This document shows, piece after piece, positions 34,501 through 42,705 of a DNA stretch of 64,000 nt. The stretch lies in NCBI GenBank assembly GCA_034440575.1, contig JAOTOL010001465.1, forward strand, positions 784,501 to 848,500. The letters are read 5' to 3'. A model generated the notes under the pieces. It ran no database searches. It saw nothing but the letters and a program-made list of their open reading frames with translations, and was not told where the DNA came from. The first letter of the stretch is position 1. The number at the start of each line of letters is the position of its first letter. Source of the stretch: Imbricaverruca yamaguchii. Lineage: Eukaryota; Arthropoda; Thecostraca; Neoverrucidae. A program made the position numbers and the translations under genes.

Positions 34501-36356
34501 TGCACACAGGCTTTGTTTCTTTGTTTATTGGTTGGTTCACAACACACTTTATGCACATTCACGGCTAGTGGCGCCGCCCCACACTGTTTCGCCGGTGGGC
34601 CGAACTGGTTTGGTTGATGTTGTTCTGGTTATTAGTGTTGTGTGGTGTCTTTTTTCTGGCTGTGGTGTTGTGTTTTTTTGGCTGTTGTCTCTGGTTATTA
34701 GTGTTGTGTGGTGTGACTGTTGTCTCTGGTTATTAGTGTTGTGTGGTGTGACTGTTGTCTCTGGTTATTAGTGTTGTGTGGTGTGACTGTTGTTTGATTT
34801 GTTCTGGTTATTAGTGTTGTGTGGTGTGACTGTTGTCTCTGGTAGTAGTGTTGTGTGGTGTGACTGTTGTCTCTGGTTATTAGTGTTGTGTGGTGTGACT
34901 GTTGTCTCTGTGTTGGTGTTGTGTGGTGTGACTGTTGTCTCTGGTTATTAGTGTTGTGTGGTGTGACTGTTGTCTCTGGTTATTAGTGTTGTGTGGTGTG
35001 ACTGTTGTCTGTTCTGGTTATTAGTGTTGTGTGGTGTGACTGTTGTCTCTGGCTGGTGGTGTTGTGTGGTGTGACTGTTGTTAGTGTTTGTGGTGTAGTG
35101 TTCTTGGTGTGACTGTTGTTTGTGACTGTTGTCCCTGGCTGGTGGTGTTGTGTGGTGTGGCTGTTGTCTCTGGCTGCTGGTGTTGAGTGGTGTGACTGTT
35201 GTCCCTGGCTGGTGGTGTTGTGTGGTTTGACTGTTGTATCTGGATGTTAGTGTTGTGTGGTGTGACTGTTGTATCTAGATGTTAGTGTTGTGTGGTGTGA
35301 CTGTTGTCTCTGGCTGGTGGTGTTGTGTGGTGTGACTGTTGTCTCTGGTTATTAGTGTTGTGTGGTGTGACTGTTGTGTCTGGCTGTTGGTGTTGTGTGG
35401 TGTGACTGTTGTCTCTGGTTATTAGTGTTGTGTGGTGTGACTGTTGTCTCTGGCTGGTGGTGTTGTGTGGTGTGACTGTTGTGTCTGGATGTTAGTGTTG
35501 TGTGGTGTGACTGTTGTGTCTGGCTGCTGGTGTTGTGTGGTGTGACTGTTGTCTCTGGCTGCTGGTGTTGTGTGGTGTGACTGTTGTGTCTGGATGTTAG
35601 TGTTGTGTGGTGTGACTGTTGTATCTGGATGTTAGTGTTGTGTGGTGTGACTGTTGCATCTGGATGTTAGTGTTGTGTGGTGTGGCTATTGCCTCTGGCA
35701 CTGAGGTGCCTGCTGGTGTGGTGTGGCTGTGACCTGGTTGTCTGTCTGCAGTGCTCACTGTTGCTGACTACTTGAGTGTTGTCTGTGTGTGTGTGTGACC
35801 TCTGTGACCCGCTGTCAGAATATGCGCCAGAATTCACTGGTGGGTTTGTCTATTCAATATGTGTGACCTCTATGAGCGACTCGTGTGGCGCGGTACGATC
35901 CGTGTGACCGCGCAGGAACGCGAGGACTTGCCAGTGGACGTGTCGATTGCATGACCTGTGACCCAGTACGATCCGTGTGACCCGCAGGAGCGCGAGGACT
36001 TGCCAGTGGACGTGTCGATTGCATGACCTGTGACCCGGTACGATCCGTGTGACCCGCAGGAGCGCGAGGACTCGCCAGTGGACGTGCCGATTGACCCGGA
36101 CGAGCCCACCTACTGCCTGTGCGAGCAAGTGTTCTTCGGCGAGATGATCGGCTGCGACAACGACCTGTGCCCCATCGAGTGGTTCCACTTCAGCTGCGTC
36201 AACATCGTGCACAAGCCCAAGGGCAAGTGGTACTGCCCGCGCTGTCGCGGAGACCGCATGAACGTCATGAAGCCGAAGCAGGTGTTCCTCAAGGAGCTGG
36301 AGAAGTTCAACAAACAGAAGGAGGAGCGCGAGCGAGGGCGCGGCAGCAGAGATTGA
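25411..36356 (+). CDS. ING-family (inhibitor of growth 1/2-like) PHD-finger protein, complete gene
   Basis: Predicted joined CDS: 25411-25545, 27908-28021, 29716-29806, 31930-32234, 36060-36356, giving 313 residues. Every junction is GT-AG and phases match (0, 0, 1, 0). Residues 1-113 form the N-terminal helical ING region, 114-215 an Ala/Arg/Pro-rich linker ending in a basic KRRKGKVRQ nuclear-localisation-like stretch, and 216-313 the PHD finger plus basic tail. ING1/ING2 proteins read H3K4me3 and recruit Sin3/HDAC complexes; that role is inferred from the family. Vertebrate ING1/2 are about 280 residues, so length fits. The linker exon is extremely GC-rich. The introns are unusual in being dominated by minisatellites that touch the splice sites. 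I am confident in the family but not in which ING paralogue. Confidence 0.88.
25548..25708 (+). mobile_element. tRNA-derived SINE (SINE-C) inserted at ING exon 1 donor
   Basis: Starts GGGGCGCCGGTAGATCAGTG (A-box TAGATCAGTGG), carries a B box GGGTTCGATTCCC and ends CGTCGTAAAGCC followed by AATCC repeats. A second copy lies at 59781-59946 on the minus strand and defines the 5' end as GGGGCG. Flanks CCGCTACCAGGT (25536-25547) and CCGGTACCAGAT (25706-25717) form a probable 12-bp target duplication with two mismatches. The insertion begins at intron position +3. Confidence 0.85.
25842..26119. mobile_element. hAT-type MITE (family M2) in ING intron 1
   Basis: Starts CAGTGTCCTAGAATTATC and ends AATTATTTTACACTG. 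It matches the copy at 57542-57815 nearly end to end, including GAAGAAGTTGCTTGGGAATA and CATTTTACATTATTTAGCAG. Possible target duplication ATGACCGA (25834-25841) against TTGACCGA (26123-26130). It interrupts an R3 LINE-tail sequence (GGGCGCTGCATGACCGA ... TGCAGTCGATGCGCC). Confidence 0.8.
26131..26851. other. ING intron 1, no feature recognised
   Basis: Contains only short frames. The last ~50 bases (CACACCCAGGATTTCGTTC, then TTACCCTCC) recur next to the SINE-V copies at 50424-50579 and 54948-55102, so they belong to an older repeat into which, or together with which, SINE-V spread. Confidence 0.4.
26852..27021 (+). mobile_element. SINE-V in ING intron 1
   Basis: Starts GGGGACGAG, has a TA-expanded A-box region (TATATATATA), an intact B box GGTTCGAGTCT and the tail AAAACCAATAACCAGCCAGC. 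Flanks CCTCCCTTGCATTGA and CCTCCGTTACATTAG look like a diverged target duplication. Confidence 0.88.
27145..27800. repeat. 52-bp minisatellite before ING exon 2
   Basis: Units contain CCCATGTCAGGTGTTTCTGT, ACATGTAACCCCAGT and TATCAGTCTGCAGT. The first four are near-identical at 52 bp spacing, and later ones (27360-27790) are degenerate. Each unit contains a pyrimidine-rich stretch and CTGCAG, like a 3' splice region. The array ends about 110 bp before the exon 2 acceptor. Confidence 0.85.
27908..28021 (+). CDS. ING exon 2 (ING domain helix)
   Basis: Acceptor GGCCCACAG|TCGCTG; donor CTGGAG|GTATGT. Encodes 38 residues, [10 protein letters not shown]... through [10 protein letters not shown] to LILLLE, phase 0 on both sides, fitting the coiled second helix of the ING N-terminal domain. 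The last 18 bases and the donor form the first unit of a 17-copy array. The reading frame stays open through the whole array. Confidence 0.82.
28004..28623 (+). repeat. 36-bp array repeating the ING exon 2 donor site 17 times
   Basis: Each unit begins with the last 18 bases of exon 2 (CTGATCCTCCTGCTGGAG or the CCAGCTGGAG variant) followed by intron start GTATGTGTGG and GGTTTAT-like sequence. Sixteen of 17 units keep GGAG|GTATGT; the ninth (near 28300) reads GGAG|GTGGTG and has an insertion. Because 36 is divisible by 3, use of a downstream donor would add 12 residues of the [12 protein letters not shown] type per unit without a frameshift. Confidence 0.95.
28624..29052 (+). mobile_element. 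hAT-type MITE family R2 with perfect 8-bp TSD (ING intron 2)
   Basis: Starts CAGTGATAAATTATTTGTG and ends CCATTATTTTAACCCTG. Flanked by TGTGGATA at 28616-28623 and 29053-29060. The TIRs are short and imperfect. It inserted exactly between the donor array and the following 26-bp array. No coding capacity. Confidence 0.9.
29060..29650. repeat. 26-bp minisatellite before ING exon 3
   Basis: About 22 units of TGATGGGTCTGTGTGGGTAT plus GACATG with variants, in ING intron 2. Ends about 65 bp before the exon 3 acceptor. The minus-strand His/Tyr/Pro-rich frames over it are repeat artefacts. Confidence 0.93.
29716..29806 (+). CDS. ING exon 3
   Basis: Acceptor CTGGCCGCAG|GTGGGG; donor AACCTAG|GTCAGT. 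Encodes [20 protein letters not shown] and [10 protein letters not shown] plus one base, matching the family's GDEKI-x-x-x-x-x-x-LVEN-x-x-R-x-x-E motif at the end of the N-terminal domain. The leftover G joins AC of exon 4 to give Asp. Confidence 0.88.
30238..31917 (+). repeat. 31-bp array filling ING intron 3
   Basis: Roughly 50 units of CTGACCATAACCCGTGACGT plus GTCACCACCAG, with degenerate or broken units at 30640-30800 and 31140-31250. Each unit carries CTGAC (a branch-point consensus) and CCACCAG (acceptor-like). The last recognisable unit (CTGACCATGACCGG) lies about 21-25 bases upstream of the real exon 4 acceptor, where a branch point would be expected. Confidence 0.93.
31930..32234 (+). 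CDS. ING exon 4 (linker, basic)
   Basis: Acceptor TTGCGCCGCAG|ACTACGG; donor CGCCAG|GTGGGT. With the preceding G it encodes 102 residues: [20 protein letters not shown], then a long Ala/Arg/Pro/Gly-rich low-complexity part, ending [11 protein letters not shown]. This is the poorly conserved ING linker with a nuclear localisation signal. Composition is about 80% GC, much higher than the other exons. Confidence 0.8.
32819..32883 (+). mobile_element. SINE-V head only
   Basis: GGGAACGAGTAGTCTAGGGG through CTCACAATCAAAAGG and GGGTTTGATTTCC is the tRNA-like head of SINE-V. It then breaks into C, T and A homopolymers (32880-32980). The remainder is missing. Confidence 0.7.
32884..32980. repeat. Homopolymer-rich stretch
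   Basis: Runs of C, T and A, ending in a ~50-base A/T block. It may be a genuine A-rich tail or a poorly resolved assembly region. Confidence 0.8.
33095..33300 (+). mobile_element. Probable tRNA-derived SINE (fourth family)
   Basis: GCTCCGTTAGCTCAGTTGGA contains an A box (TAGCTCAGTTGG), and GGGGTTCGAGTCGC 50 bases later a B box, followed by a ~130-bp body. The cloverleaf is not intact, so it is not a functional tRNA gene. A single copy in this window, so the ends are uncertain. Confidence 0.55.
33700..33930. repeat. Degenerate pentamer repeat (CCTAA/TGACC type)
   Basis: Starts with AGCCTAACCTAACCTAGCCT and drifts into TGACCTGACC-like pentamers (ACCTGACCTGACCTGACC). The left end matches two to three units of CCTAA, the complement of the arthropod telomere unit TTAGG, but the rest has diverged. 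Confidence 0.6.
34515..34607 (-). mobile_element. SINE-S tail fragment
   Basis: Matches the 3' half of the SINE at 49797-49985: TTTGTTTATTGGTTGGTTCA, CACACTTTATGCACATTCAC, GTTTCGCCGGTGGGCC. The tRNA-like head is missing. Confidence 0.75.
34620..35700. repeat. 35-bp minisatellite in ING intron 4
   Basis: About 30 units of GTTGTGTGGTGTGACTGTTG plus a CTCTGGTTATTAGT-like segment; variants replace the latter with CTGGCTGGTG or CTGGATGTTAG. No coding content. Confidence 0.93.
35894..36059 (+). repeat. Triplicated 3' splice site of the ING PHD exon
   Basis: The block TACGATCCGTGTGACCCGCA followed by GGAGCGCGAGGACT... starts at 35894, 35967 and 36039. Acceptor-like CAG| positions precede 35916, 35988 and the real exon at 36060, exactly 72 bp apart. 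The two upstream copies carry the first 12 exon codons and then an in-frame TGA (ATTGCATGA). Their use would therefore truncate the protein before the PHD finger. Confidence 0.92.
36060..36356 (+). CDS. ING exon 5 (PHD finger, stop codon)
   Basis: Acceptor GACCCGCAG|GAGCGC. Encodes 98 residues. Zinc ligands by position in the predicted protein are C234, C236, C247, C252, H258, C261, C274 and C277, giving C4HC3. Family residues of the H3K4me3 pocket are visible: Y233 before CLC, the FGEMIGCDN strand and W256 in [10 protein letters not shown]. After the finger comes a charged tail ([19 protein letters not shown]) in place of the polybasic region of ING1/2. Stop TGA at 36354-36356. Confidence 0.93.
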   Translation, partial: EREDSPVDVPIDPDEPTYCLCEQVFFGEMIGCDNDLCPIEWFHFSCVNIVHKPKGKWYCPRCRGDRMNVMKPKQVFLKELEKFNKQKEERERGRGSRD

Positions 36357-36689
36357 GGCAGGTGAAGGGTTGAGGAGCAACCGACAGTGGAGGGCGTGGT
36401 TACGAGCGAGACTATCGCAGGGCTGTAGTGGTAGGGGGTGTTGACTTCGGACCTTGACATGGTTCGGCTCGGAATGCGTGACGACGCTCAAGGCAGCAGC
36501 ATCGGTCGGCGTTCTTCAACACTGGAAAGTGGAGTGATTAAGGGTGACATGCGGAATGTGTGGTTGTATTGCGGAGGTGTCCGTGTGCAAGGTGCGTACG
36601 TGCTGCGATCGAAGGCAGGGAAGTTTTAGAGTGTGGGCGAATAGAACGATCTGGTGGGCGTGAGTGCCGTTTCCGACGATGCGCGAGGC

Positions 36690-36905
36690 ACCAGTGTGAC
36701 GGCGGGTCACCAGTGTGACGGCGTGTCGCCAGTGTATCAGCGAGTCACCGTGTGACGGCGAGTCACCATGTGACGGCGGGTCGCCAGTGTATCAGCGAGT
36801 CACCGTTTATCAGCGAGTCACCATGTGACAGCGGGTCGCCAATGTGACAGCGGGTCACCAGTGTGACGGCGAGTCGCCAATGTGACAGCGAGTCACCAGT
36901 GTGCT
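36690..36905. repeat. Short tandem repeat (CCAGTGTGACGGCGGGT)
   Basis: About 12 units of ~17 bp built on CACCAGTGTGACGGCGAGT, 330 bp downstream of the ING stop codon. No polyadenylation signal AATAAA was seen between the stop and this array. Confidence 0.85.
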
Positions 36906-37029
36906 GGTACATGCACCTCCCTGCACAGTCCCGTGGCACCCCAGCAGCTGCCCGCCGGCGTCCGCGTGCGATGAGATGGACGCCGTCAAGTTGTGAGGTG
37001 TGGCCGGGCGATGGCGCTGCCAGCTCGTC

Positions 37030-37540
37030 CTCTTCCGAACTCACCGCCAGACACTGTCAGCTCGTCCTCACCTTCCGACCTCACCTTTCGACCTCACGTC
37101 CCGACCTCGCCTCCAGACCCTGTCAGTTCGTCCTCTCCCGACCTCACCTCCAGGCCCTGTCAGCTCGTCACCTCCCGACCCTGTTACCTCCAGGCCCTGT
37201 CACTCCGACCTCACCTCCCGACCCTGTTAGCTAGTCCTCTCCCGACCTCACTCTCCCGACCCCCTCCCGACCTCTACCCTCCAGACCCTGTCAGCTCGTC
37301 CTCTCCCGACCTCACCTCCTGACCCTGTCAGCTCGACCTCACCTTCAGACCCTGTCAGCTCGTCCTCTCCCGACCTCACCTCCCGACCCTGTCAGTCTCG
37401 TCCTCTCCCGACCTCACCTCCCGACCCTGTCAGTCCGTCCTCTCCCGACCTCACCTCCCGACCCTGTCAGTCCGTCCTCTCCCGACCTCACCTCCCAACC
37501 TCACCTCCAGTCCCTGTCAGTTCGTCCTCTCCCATTTGCC
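37030..37540. repeat. C-rich minisatellite (CTCCCGACCCTGTCAG)
   Basis: Irregular units combining CTCACCTCCCGACCCTGTCA and GCTCGTCCTCTCCCGAC. Pro/Ser-rich frames over it are artefacts. Confidence 0.88.
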
Positions 37541-38217
37541 ATACGGTTCGCATCAGATCTCATCAGGGCTCCGCTGGAACGTGACGGTCGGCGGCCCGGT
37601 TTTCCGGGTGTGCGCGCCACCGGAAGTGACGCGTCGCCACCGGCTGTGCCGAACCGTGGCGTCGTGACCTGACCGCGACCTGTGCGTTCTGCCCACGCGG
37701 CTGGGCAGAACGCACAGGACTGCCACCTCCGCCGACAGCCAGTGGAGGCGGCAGTTCGGACAGCCTGTTGTCGATGGCGCCCGGGCGCGTTGCACCTGTC
37801 CGCGACTAGAAATCAGCCGGATCCAACGACCGACGCGAATTGGCGCCGGTGACGCTGATCGTGGTCATTTTAGGAGCGTGAATGATTGTAAAGTGCTTCA
37901 ATTATTGAAGCGGATGTTTCGTTTTATTACCGAGTGGAGGCGGGGTGCGCTGCGCTGCGGCGCATTACACCGCGGGCCGCGTTGAAGTGTGTTGCACTTG
38001 CCCAGGTGTGAACTACTGTGCTGCGTTGGATCGATTCGCGGCGGATGACATTGGAATACACGCGGGTGTGGCGAATTGTATTTAATTTGGTGTGCGTGCG
38101 CCAGACGGGGCCGGCCGGCGAGTGTGATATTGCGCCGAGTGTTATCACTATTTAGCCGGGTTGGGCTGTGGTGAGTAAGTAAGAGTAAGGCACGTCCTTG
38201 GCGACATTCCTTGGGCG
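37541..38217. other. No gene seen
   Basis: Contains a local inverted repeat around 37677-37720 (GTGCGTTCTGCCCACGCGGC against CTGGGCAGAACGCAC). No coding sequence identified. Confidence 0.45.
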
Positions 38218-38281
38218 GAGTCTGGGCGCTGTATGACCAACGCAGTCGATACGCCCGAAAGCCCAAATAACCAACCAACCT
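38218..38281 (+). mobile_element. LINE 3'-tail remnant (R3)
   Basis: GGGCGCTGTATGACCAACGC, AGTCGATACGCCCGAAAGCC, then CAAATAACCAACCAACC. Same tail as the LINE ending at 42322 and probably a severely truncated insertion. It sits between tandem copies of a ~104-bp sequence (GGCGACATTCCTTGGGCGG) that continues to about 38510. Confidence 0.65.
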
Positions 38282-38529
38282 TTGGCGGAGTCGCCCTACG
38301 GAAGATCTGGGCTCATGTGACCAGGCTGTGCTGTGGTGGGTCGGAGCTGAGTCCAGGCGTCCTTGGCGACATTCCTTGGGCGGGGGCGCCCTGCGGAAGA
38401 TCTGGGCTCATGTGACCAGGCTGTGCTGTGGTGGGTCGGAGCTGAGTCCAGGCGTCCTTGGCGACATTCTTCAGGCGTGACCTGCCCGTGGAAGATATGG
38501 GCTCATGCGCTCGCGGAATACTTCGCCTC

Positions 38530-39168
38530 GTTCAGTCCCGGTGTACTGGACTGGTGTGTAGTGTAATATGCCAGTGTATTGTGCTAGTATGTAGTGTAAT
38601 ATGTCACCATGGTGTGCTGGTGTGTAGTGTAATACGCCAGTGTATCGTGATGTGTAGTGTAATATGCCAGTGTATTGTGCTGGTGTGTAGTGTAATACGC
38701 CAGTGTATCGTGATGTGTAGTGTAATATGCCAGTGTATTGTGCTCATGTGTAGTGTATTGTGCTGGTGTGTAGTGTAATATGGCAGTACTGTGCTGGTGT
38801 GCAGTGCAATATCCCAGTGTATTGTGCTGGTGTGTAGTGTAATATGCCAGTGTATTGAGCTGGTATGTAGTGTACTATATCAGCGTACTGTGCTGGTGTG
38901 TGGTGTAACATGCCAATGTATTGTGATGGTGTGTAGTGTAATATGTCAGCGTACTGTGCTGGTGTGTGGTGTAACATGCCAATGTATTGTGATGGTGTGT
39001 AGTGTAATATGTCAGCGTACTGTGCTGATGTGTAGTGTAGTATGGCAGTGTATTGTGGTGGTGTGTAGTGTAATATGGCGGTGCTGTGCTGGTGTATAGT
39101 GCAATATCCCAGAGTGGTGCATGGTGAGCACTGCACTGTAGTATTGCCCTTTCCAATCCTGACCTGTC
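38530..39168. repeat. GTGTAGTGTAATATGCCAGT minisatellite
   Basis: Many units of about 31 bp (GTGTAGTGTAATATGCCAGT plus GTATTGTGCTG). It is interrupted at 39181-39357 by a SINE and continues to ~39500 as hairpin-forming units (ACACCGGTGTGTAGTGCAAT). Confidence 0.92.
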
Positions 39169-39180
39169 TTCACTATTGCA

Positions 39181-39357
39181 AGGGGCGGGGATGGCCGAGT
39201 GGTTAAGGTGTTGGGTTCTGGGTACCAAAAGTCACGGGTTCGACACTAGCGCCGCTCCGGACATTTCCCAATCCCGCGGCCCACCGGCGAAACAGTGTGG
39301 GCAGCGCCGTCAGCCGTGAATGTGCAGAAAGTGCGTCGTGAACCACCCAATAAACAA
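39181..39357 (+). mobile_element. tRNA-derived SINE (SINE-S) with perfect 12-bp TSD
   Basis: Starts AGGGGCGGGGATGGCCGAGT with a Leu/Ser-type A box (TGGCCGAGTGGTTA) and a B box GGGTTCGACAC, ending GTCGTGAACCACCCAATAAA. Flanked by identical TTCACTATTGCA at 39169-39180 and 39358-39369. A full reverse copy lies at 49797-49985. Confidence 0.93.
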
Positions 39358-39870
39358 TTCACTATTGCACCACACACCGGTGCACTACACCGGTGTGTAG
39401 TGCAATAATGTAGGAAGCGTCGCCCTCTCCAGCCCTGGCCTGTCTTCACCATTACACCACACACCAGTGCACTACACCGGTGTGTAGTGCAATAGTGTAA
39501 GCTGGCAGCTAGGTTTTTGGGCATGATGTTCGACCGTCCTCTTACATACAACGATCATCTGAAAGCGCTGCGGGAAAGTCTTTGAACATCATGAAGTGTG
39601 TTGCCCGCACTGCCTACGGGGCAGATAAAACAACCCTCTTACTTCTGTACCGGTCGCTGATCAGTTCGAAACTTGACTATGGCGTTTTATCTATGGCTGC
39701 GCCAGTGCCTCGAACAAACGCATGCTTGACACTGTTCATGATGCCGCCCTGCGCATAGCCACAGGAGCATTCTGTACCTCTCCGACAGCAAGCCTTCTAG
39801 CAGATGCTGATGAGGCACCGCTTGCCCTTGAGACGAGACAAACTGGGACTCCAGTATGCCTGCAGGGTTA

Positions 39871-40869
39871 GGGTTAGTAGAGTGCGTCATCGATTGCAGA
39901 TCCAAAATGCCAGGGTGGGGTTTTACGGGGGCGATGATAAAAACGATATGTAGCATAAAAACGATTTCAAAGCAACTTGGAGCTTGCCGTCACGCCTGGA
40001 AGGTACCCCATTCACTTACTATGGCACACTAGCGCCATCTATGGACGTGCTTTAGGGATGTCAGCTTCTAGTGGGCGTACAAAGACGAGACAAAAAACAT
40101 CGTATTGCTCATGATGAGAGCTTTTCTATTGATACCAATTTTGATGCCCTGGAGTCACTAGGTCGCCGTCGAAGATCAGGTCACATATCTCACTCAACAC
40201 CGGAACAGTTCATTCAGAGACCATAAACATGTATCGCAGAACTAAGTCACTGAACACTGTTCACTTGGTCTCATTGCGATGTTGTGGACTCTTAGGGGTA
40301 CAGTAAGGAATATTTAACCACCGTGACCTGTAAAAGGTCAGATACCCAAGGTAGTGGAGAATCTACACCTACTTACCCAGCCGAGATGTAGTTCTCCACT
40401 ACCTTGGGTATCTGACCTTTTACAGGTCACGGTGGTTAAATATTCCTCGCTGTACCCCGTAACAGTCCGCAACATCGCAATGAGTCTAAGTGAACAGTGT
40501 TCAATGACTTAGTTCTGCGATACATGTTTATGATCTCTGAATGACCCGTTCCGGTGTTGAGTGAGATATGTGACCTGACCTTCGACGGCGACCTAGTGAC
40601 CCCAGGTCATAAAATGTGTATCAATGGAAAGCTTTCAGCACTAGCAATACAATGGTCCTTGTCTCGTCTTTGTACGTCCGCTACAAGCTGAGATTTAAAA
40701 AAAACACGTGCATAGATGGCGCTAGTGTGCCATAGTAAGTGAATGGGGAAACCTTCCGGGCGTGAGGGCAAGCTCCAAGTCGCTTTGAAATGGCTTTTTA
40801 TCATCGCCCCCGTAAAACCCCACCCGGGCATTTTGTCCCCGTGACAAAAATCACGAGTACGTCACACCC
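39871..40869. mobile_element. 999-bp palindromic (foldback) element with TA target duplication, inside the LINE
   Basis: Almost the entire element is an inverted repeat around ~40370. Examples: GTGGGGTTTTACGGGGGCGA near 39915 against TCGCCCCCGTAAAACCCCAC near 40803, and CCTTGGGTATCTGACCTTTT near 40414 against its complement near 40335. It starts GGG after TA (39869-39870) and ends CCC before TA (40870-40871). Removing it with one TA restores the LINE reading frame (CRV-IRQSPPNPAYK). Non-coding MITE, Tc1/mariner-like by target choice only. Confidence 0.9.
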
Positions 40870-41587
40870 TATTAGACAGTCTCCCCCGAATCCGGCATAC
40901 AAGGCCCCGTTTGGGCACCGTGCGCTTGTGCTGCTCAGTGTTACACGTTGCAATGTTCTGCTCCCATTCTGTGTGTGATTCCGTGAGCTAGTGGTAGGGA
41001 GCGATATCCAGTTGCGTAGCATTCGGAAAATGATAACGCTGTCCGTTCCCCCTCGGGAACTGGTGCAGCCGTCAGTATGACATGACACTGCCCGAGGCTC
41101 ATAAAGACGAACTTATCCCGGATTTTTTTTTCGACAGAAAGCCACAGAACACATTGACACCTACCACACATATACCGCCACCTATACAGACGGGTCGAAA
41201 ACTGTTGATGGTGTAGGTTGTGCAATTGTGAGTGGAGTCACCACCAGATCGTTTACTCTACCTCCTCACGCAACTGTTTACACCGCCGAACTCATGGCAA
41301 TCACGAAGGCCTTGTGCTTCATCGAAGTGGGGAACGATATTGGCCACGTCATACTCCTGACTCTCTTAGTAGCCTTAGTGCGATAAGGGCGTTTTACCCC
41401 GTGGCCCTATAGTGCAGGATGTTGTATTGCGACTAACTAAGCTTAAGCGAGCGGGGAAAATGTAACACTCCTGGATACCCAGCCATGTCGGAATATCGGG
41501 AAATGAGTTGGCTGACAAATCAGCGAAACGTGCTGCGCGGAGCCGATACACCCGTTCGCTTCCTCTCCCCGCAGCACACCTCGGCCA

Positions 41588-41750
41588 GGGGACGAGTAGC
41601 CTAGGGGTAAGTTGCTCGTCTCACAATCGAAAGGATGTGAGTTCGAGTCTCACCTGTCGCTACTCTTCGCCCGCGACCAATCGGCGTGAGAGATTGGCGA
41701 CGCTACATGACTCAACGGTCGATGTGTCGTAAAACCAATAACCAACCAGC
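41588..41750 (+). mobile_element. SINE-V inserted in the LINE
   Basis: Complete copy from GGGGACGAGTAGCCTAGGGG to AAAACCAATAACCAACCAGC. Flanks CACACCTCGGCCA (41575-41587) and CACACCTGGGTCG (41751-41763) form a 13-bp target duplication with three mismatches. Removing the SINE and one flank restores the LINE frame (PAAHLGRTINTLF), proving the LINE was there first. Confidence 0.92.
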
Positions 41751-42200
41751 CACACCTGGGTCGCACAATTAATACGCTCTTCCAGGAAAAACGCCACGAT
41801 CTTTGGAACTCAACTGGTCGAAACAAACTGAGGACCATTAAACCAAATCTAGGGCGGTGGAAGTCATCGTCAAAAATTATACGGAGCCAGGAGGTGGTGC
41901 GCGCCAGGATACGGATAGGACACACCCATGCCACCCACGGCTACCTGCCGCAGAGGATCGGGACAGACCGATGTGCGCTCGTTGTGATGTCCCATTGACG
42001 GTCCGACGCATCCGTCCGGTGTGCTCTCGTTTCGGAGCCCAACGAAGACGACACTTTGGAAGAGAGGTACCCGCACTGACGGTGGCAAATCTTCTTGGTG
42101 ATGGGTCACGTGGGATTCAGAATGGACAACTGTTCGAGTTTCTTTCGCAATTACGACTTGCTGTCATAGATCCAGGTAGCTAAATATATCACACTCGTTT

Positions 42201-42322
42201 GGGCATGCTCCTTGCACGTGGAAGTAATCCTGGACGGAACCTGACACGGTAGACAGGAACACAGTTATGGGCGCTATATGATCAACATGGCCGACGCGCC
42301 CTGAAGCCCAAATAACTAACTA
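42201..42322 (+). mobile_element. LINE 3' UTR and tail (R3 sequence)
   Basis: Follows the LINE coding remnant and ends GGGCGCTATATGATCAACAT, GGCCGACGCGCCCTGAAGCC and CAAATAACTAACTAG. This tail recurs alone at many places in the window (R3 features) and resembles the SINE-V tail. Confidence 0.7.
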
Positions 42323-42349
42323 GTGCAATATTGTAGGGTCTTTTCCTGA

Positions 42350-42705
42350 CCCTGCTCCAAAAAATGGCGAGCAACTTGGAGCAGTTCGGAGCAGGCACGG
42401 TAAAAGCGAGCGCTGGAATGTCTGGAGTAACTTGGAGTAAAAATTCAGCTGTTTGTGCTTGTATTATGATTACATATATGATGCAGATGTTCAAAACTTG
42501 TTGGTGCAGATTCCCCAAAGCGCTTCGCAAGTGTACCGTCAGCGCCACATTTGCGCTACTCCAAGCTGCCCCTGCTCTCGGCCGGAGCAAGTTGGAGCAA
42601 GTTGGAGTAGATTGGAGCTACTCCGTTCTGCTCCGAAAACGCACGGCTACGCGGAGCAGCTACTCCAAGTTGTTCGGAGCAGCTGGGAAGCGGAGCAATG
42701 GTGTT
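42350..42705. repeat. GGAGCA/TGCTCC-rich repeat
   Basis: Dense TTGGAGCA and ACTCC hexamers in both orientations at the two ends (CTGCTCCAAAAAATGG... and GGAGCAGCTACTCCAAG), a layout resembling the GGCTCC-rich hAT element at 20141. No clean ends or target duplication were identified. Confidence 0.5.

Larger units (their letters stand above)
39505..42200 (+). pseudogene. Jockey-like LINE (RT end, RNase H, C-terminal region), interrupted twice
   Basis: A 5'-truncated non-LTR retrotransposon. At 39508-39870 the reading frame gives RFLGMMFDRPLTYNDHLKAL, SKLDYGVLSMAAPVPR and RRDKLGLQYACRV, the conserved end of a Jockey/I-type reverse transcriptase. After a 999-bp insertion it resumes with IRQSPPNPAYKAPF. 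An RNase H-like part follows (YTDGSKTVDGVGCAIV near 41190 and WIPSHVGISGNELADKSA near 41480), in more than one frame. After a SINE it continues LGRTINTLFQEKRHDLWNST and RARIRIGHTHATHGYLPQR to about 42183. Frameshifts and stops make it inactive. Confidence 0.85.

Noticed and set aside
35850..36491. 213-codon minus-strand frame over the PHD exon
   Set aside because: Antisense shadow of ING exon 5 and its triplicated acceptor; the PHD zinc ligands are on the plus strand.
39866..39880. GGGTTAGGGTTAG as telomeric repeat
   Set aside because: Only two units, created by the junction of the LINE, a TA target site and the start of the palindromic element.
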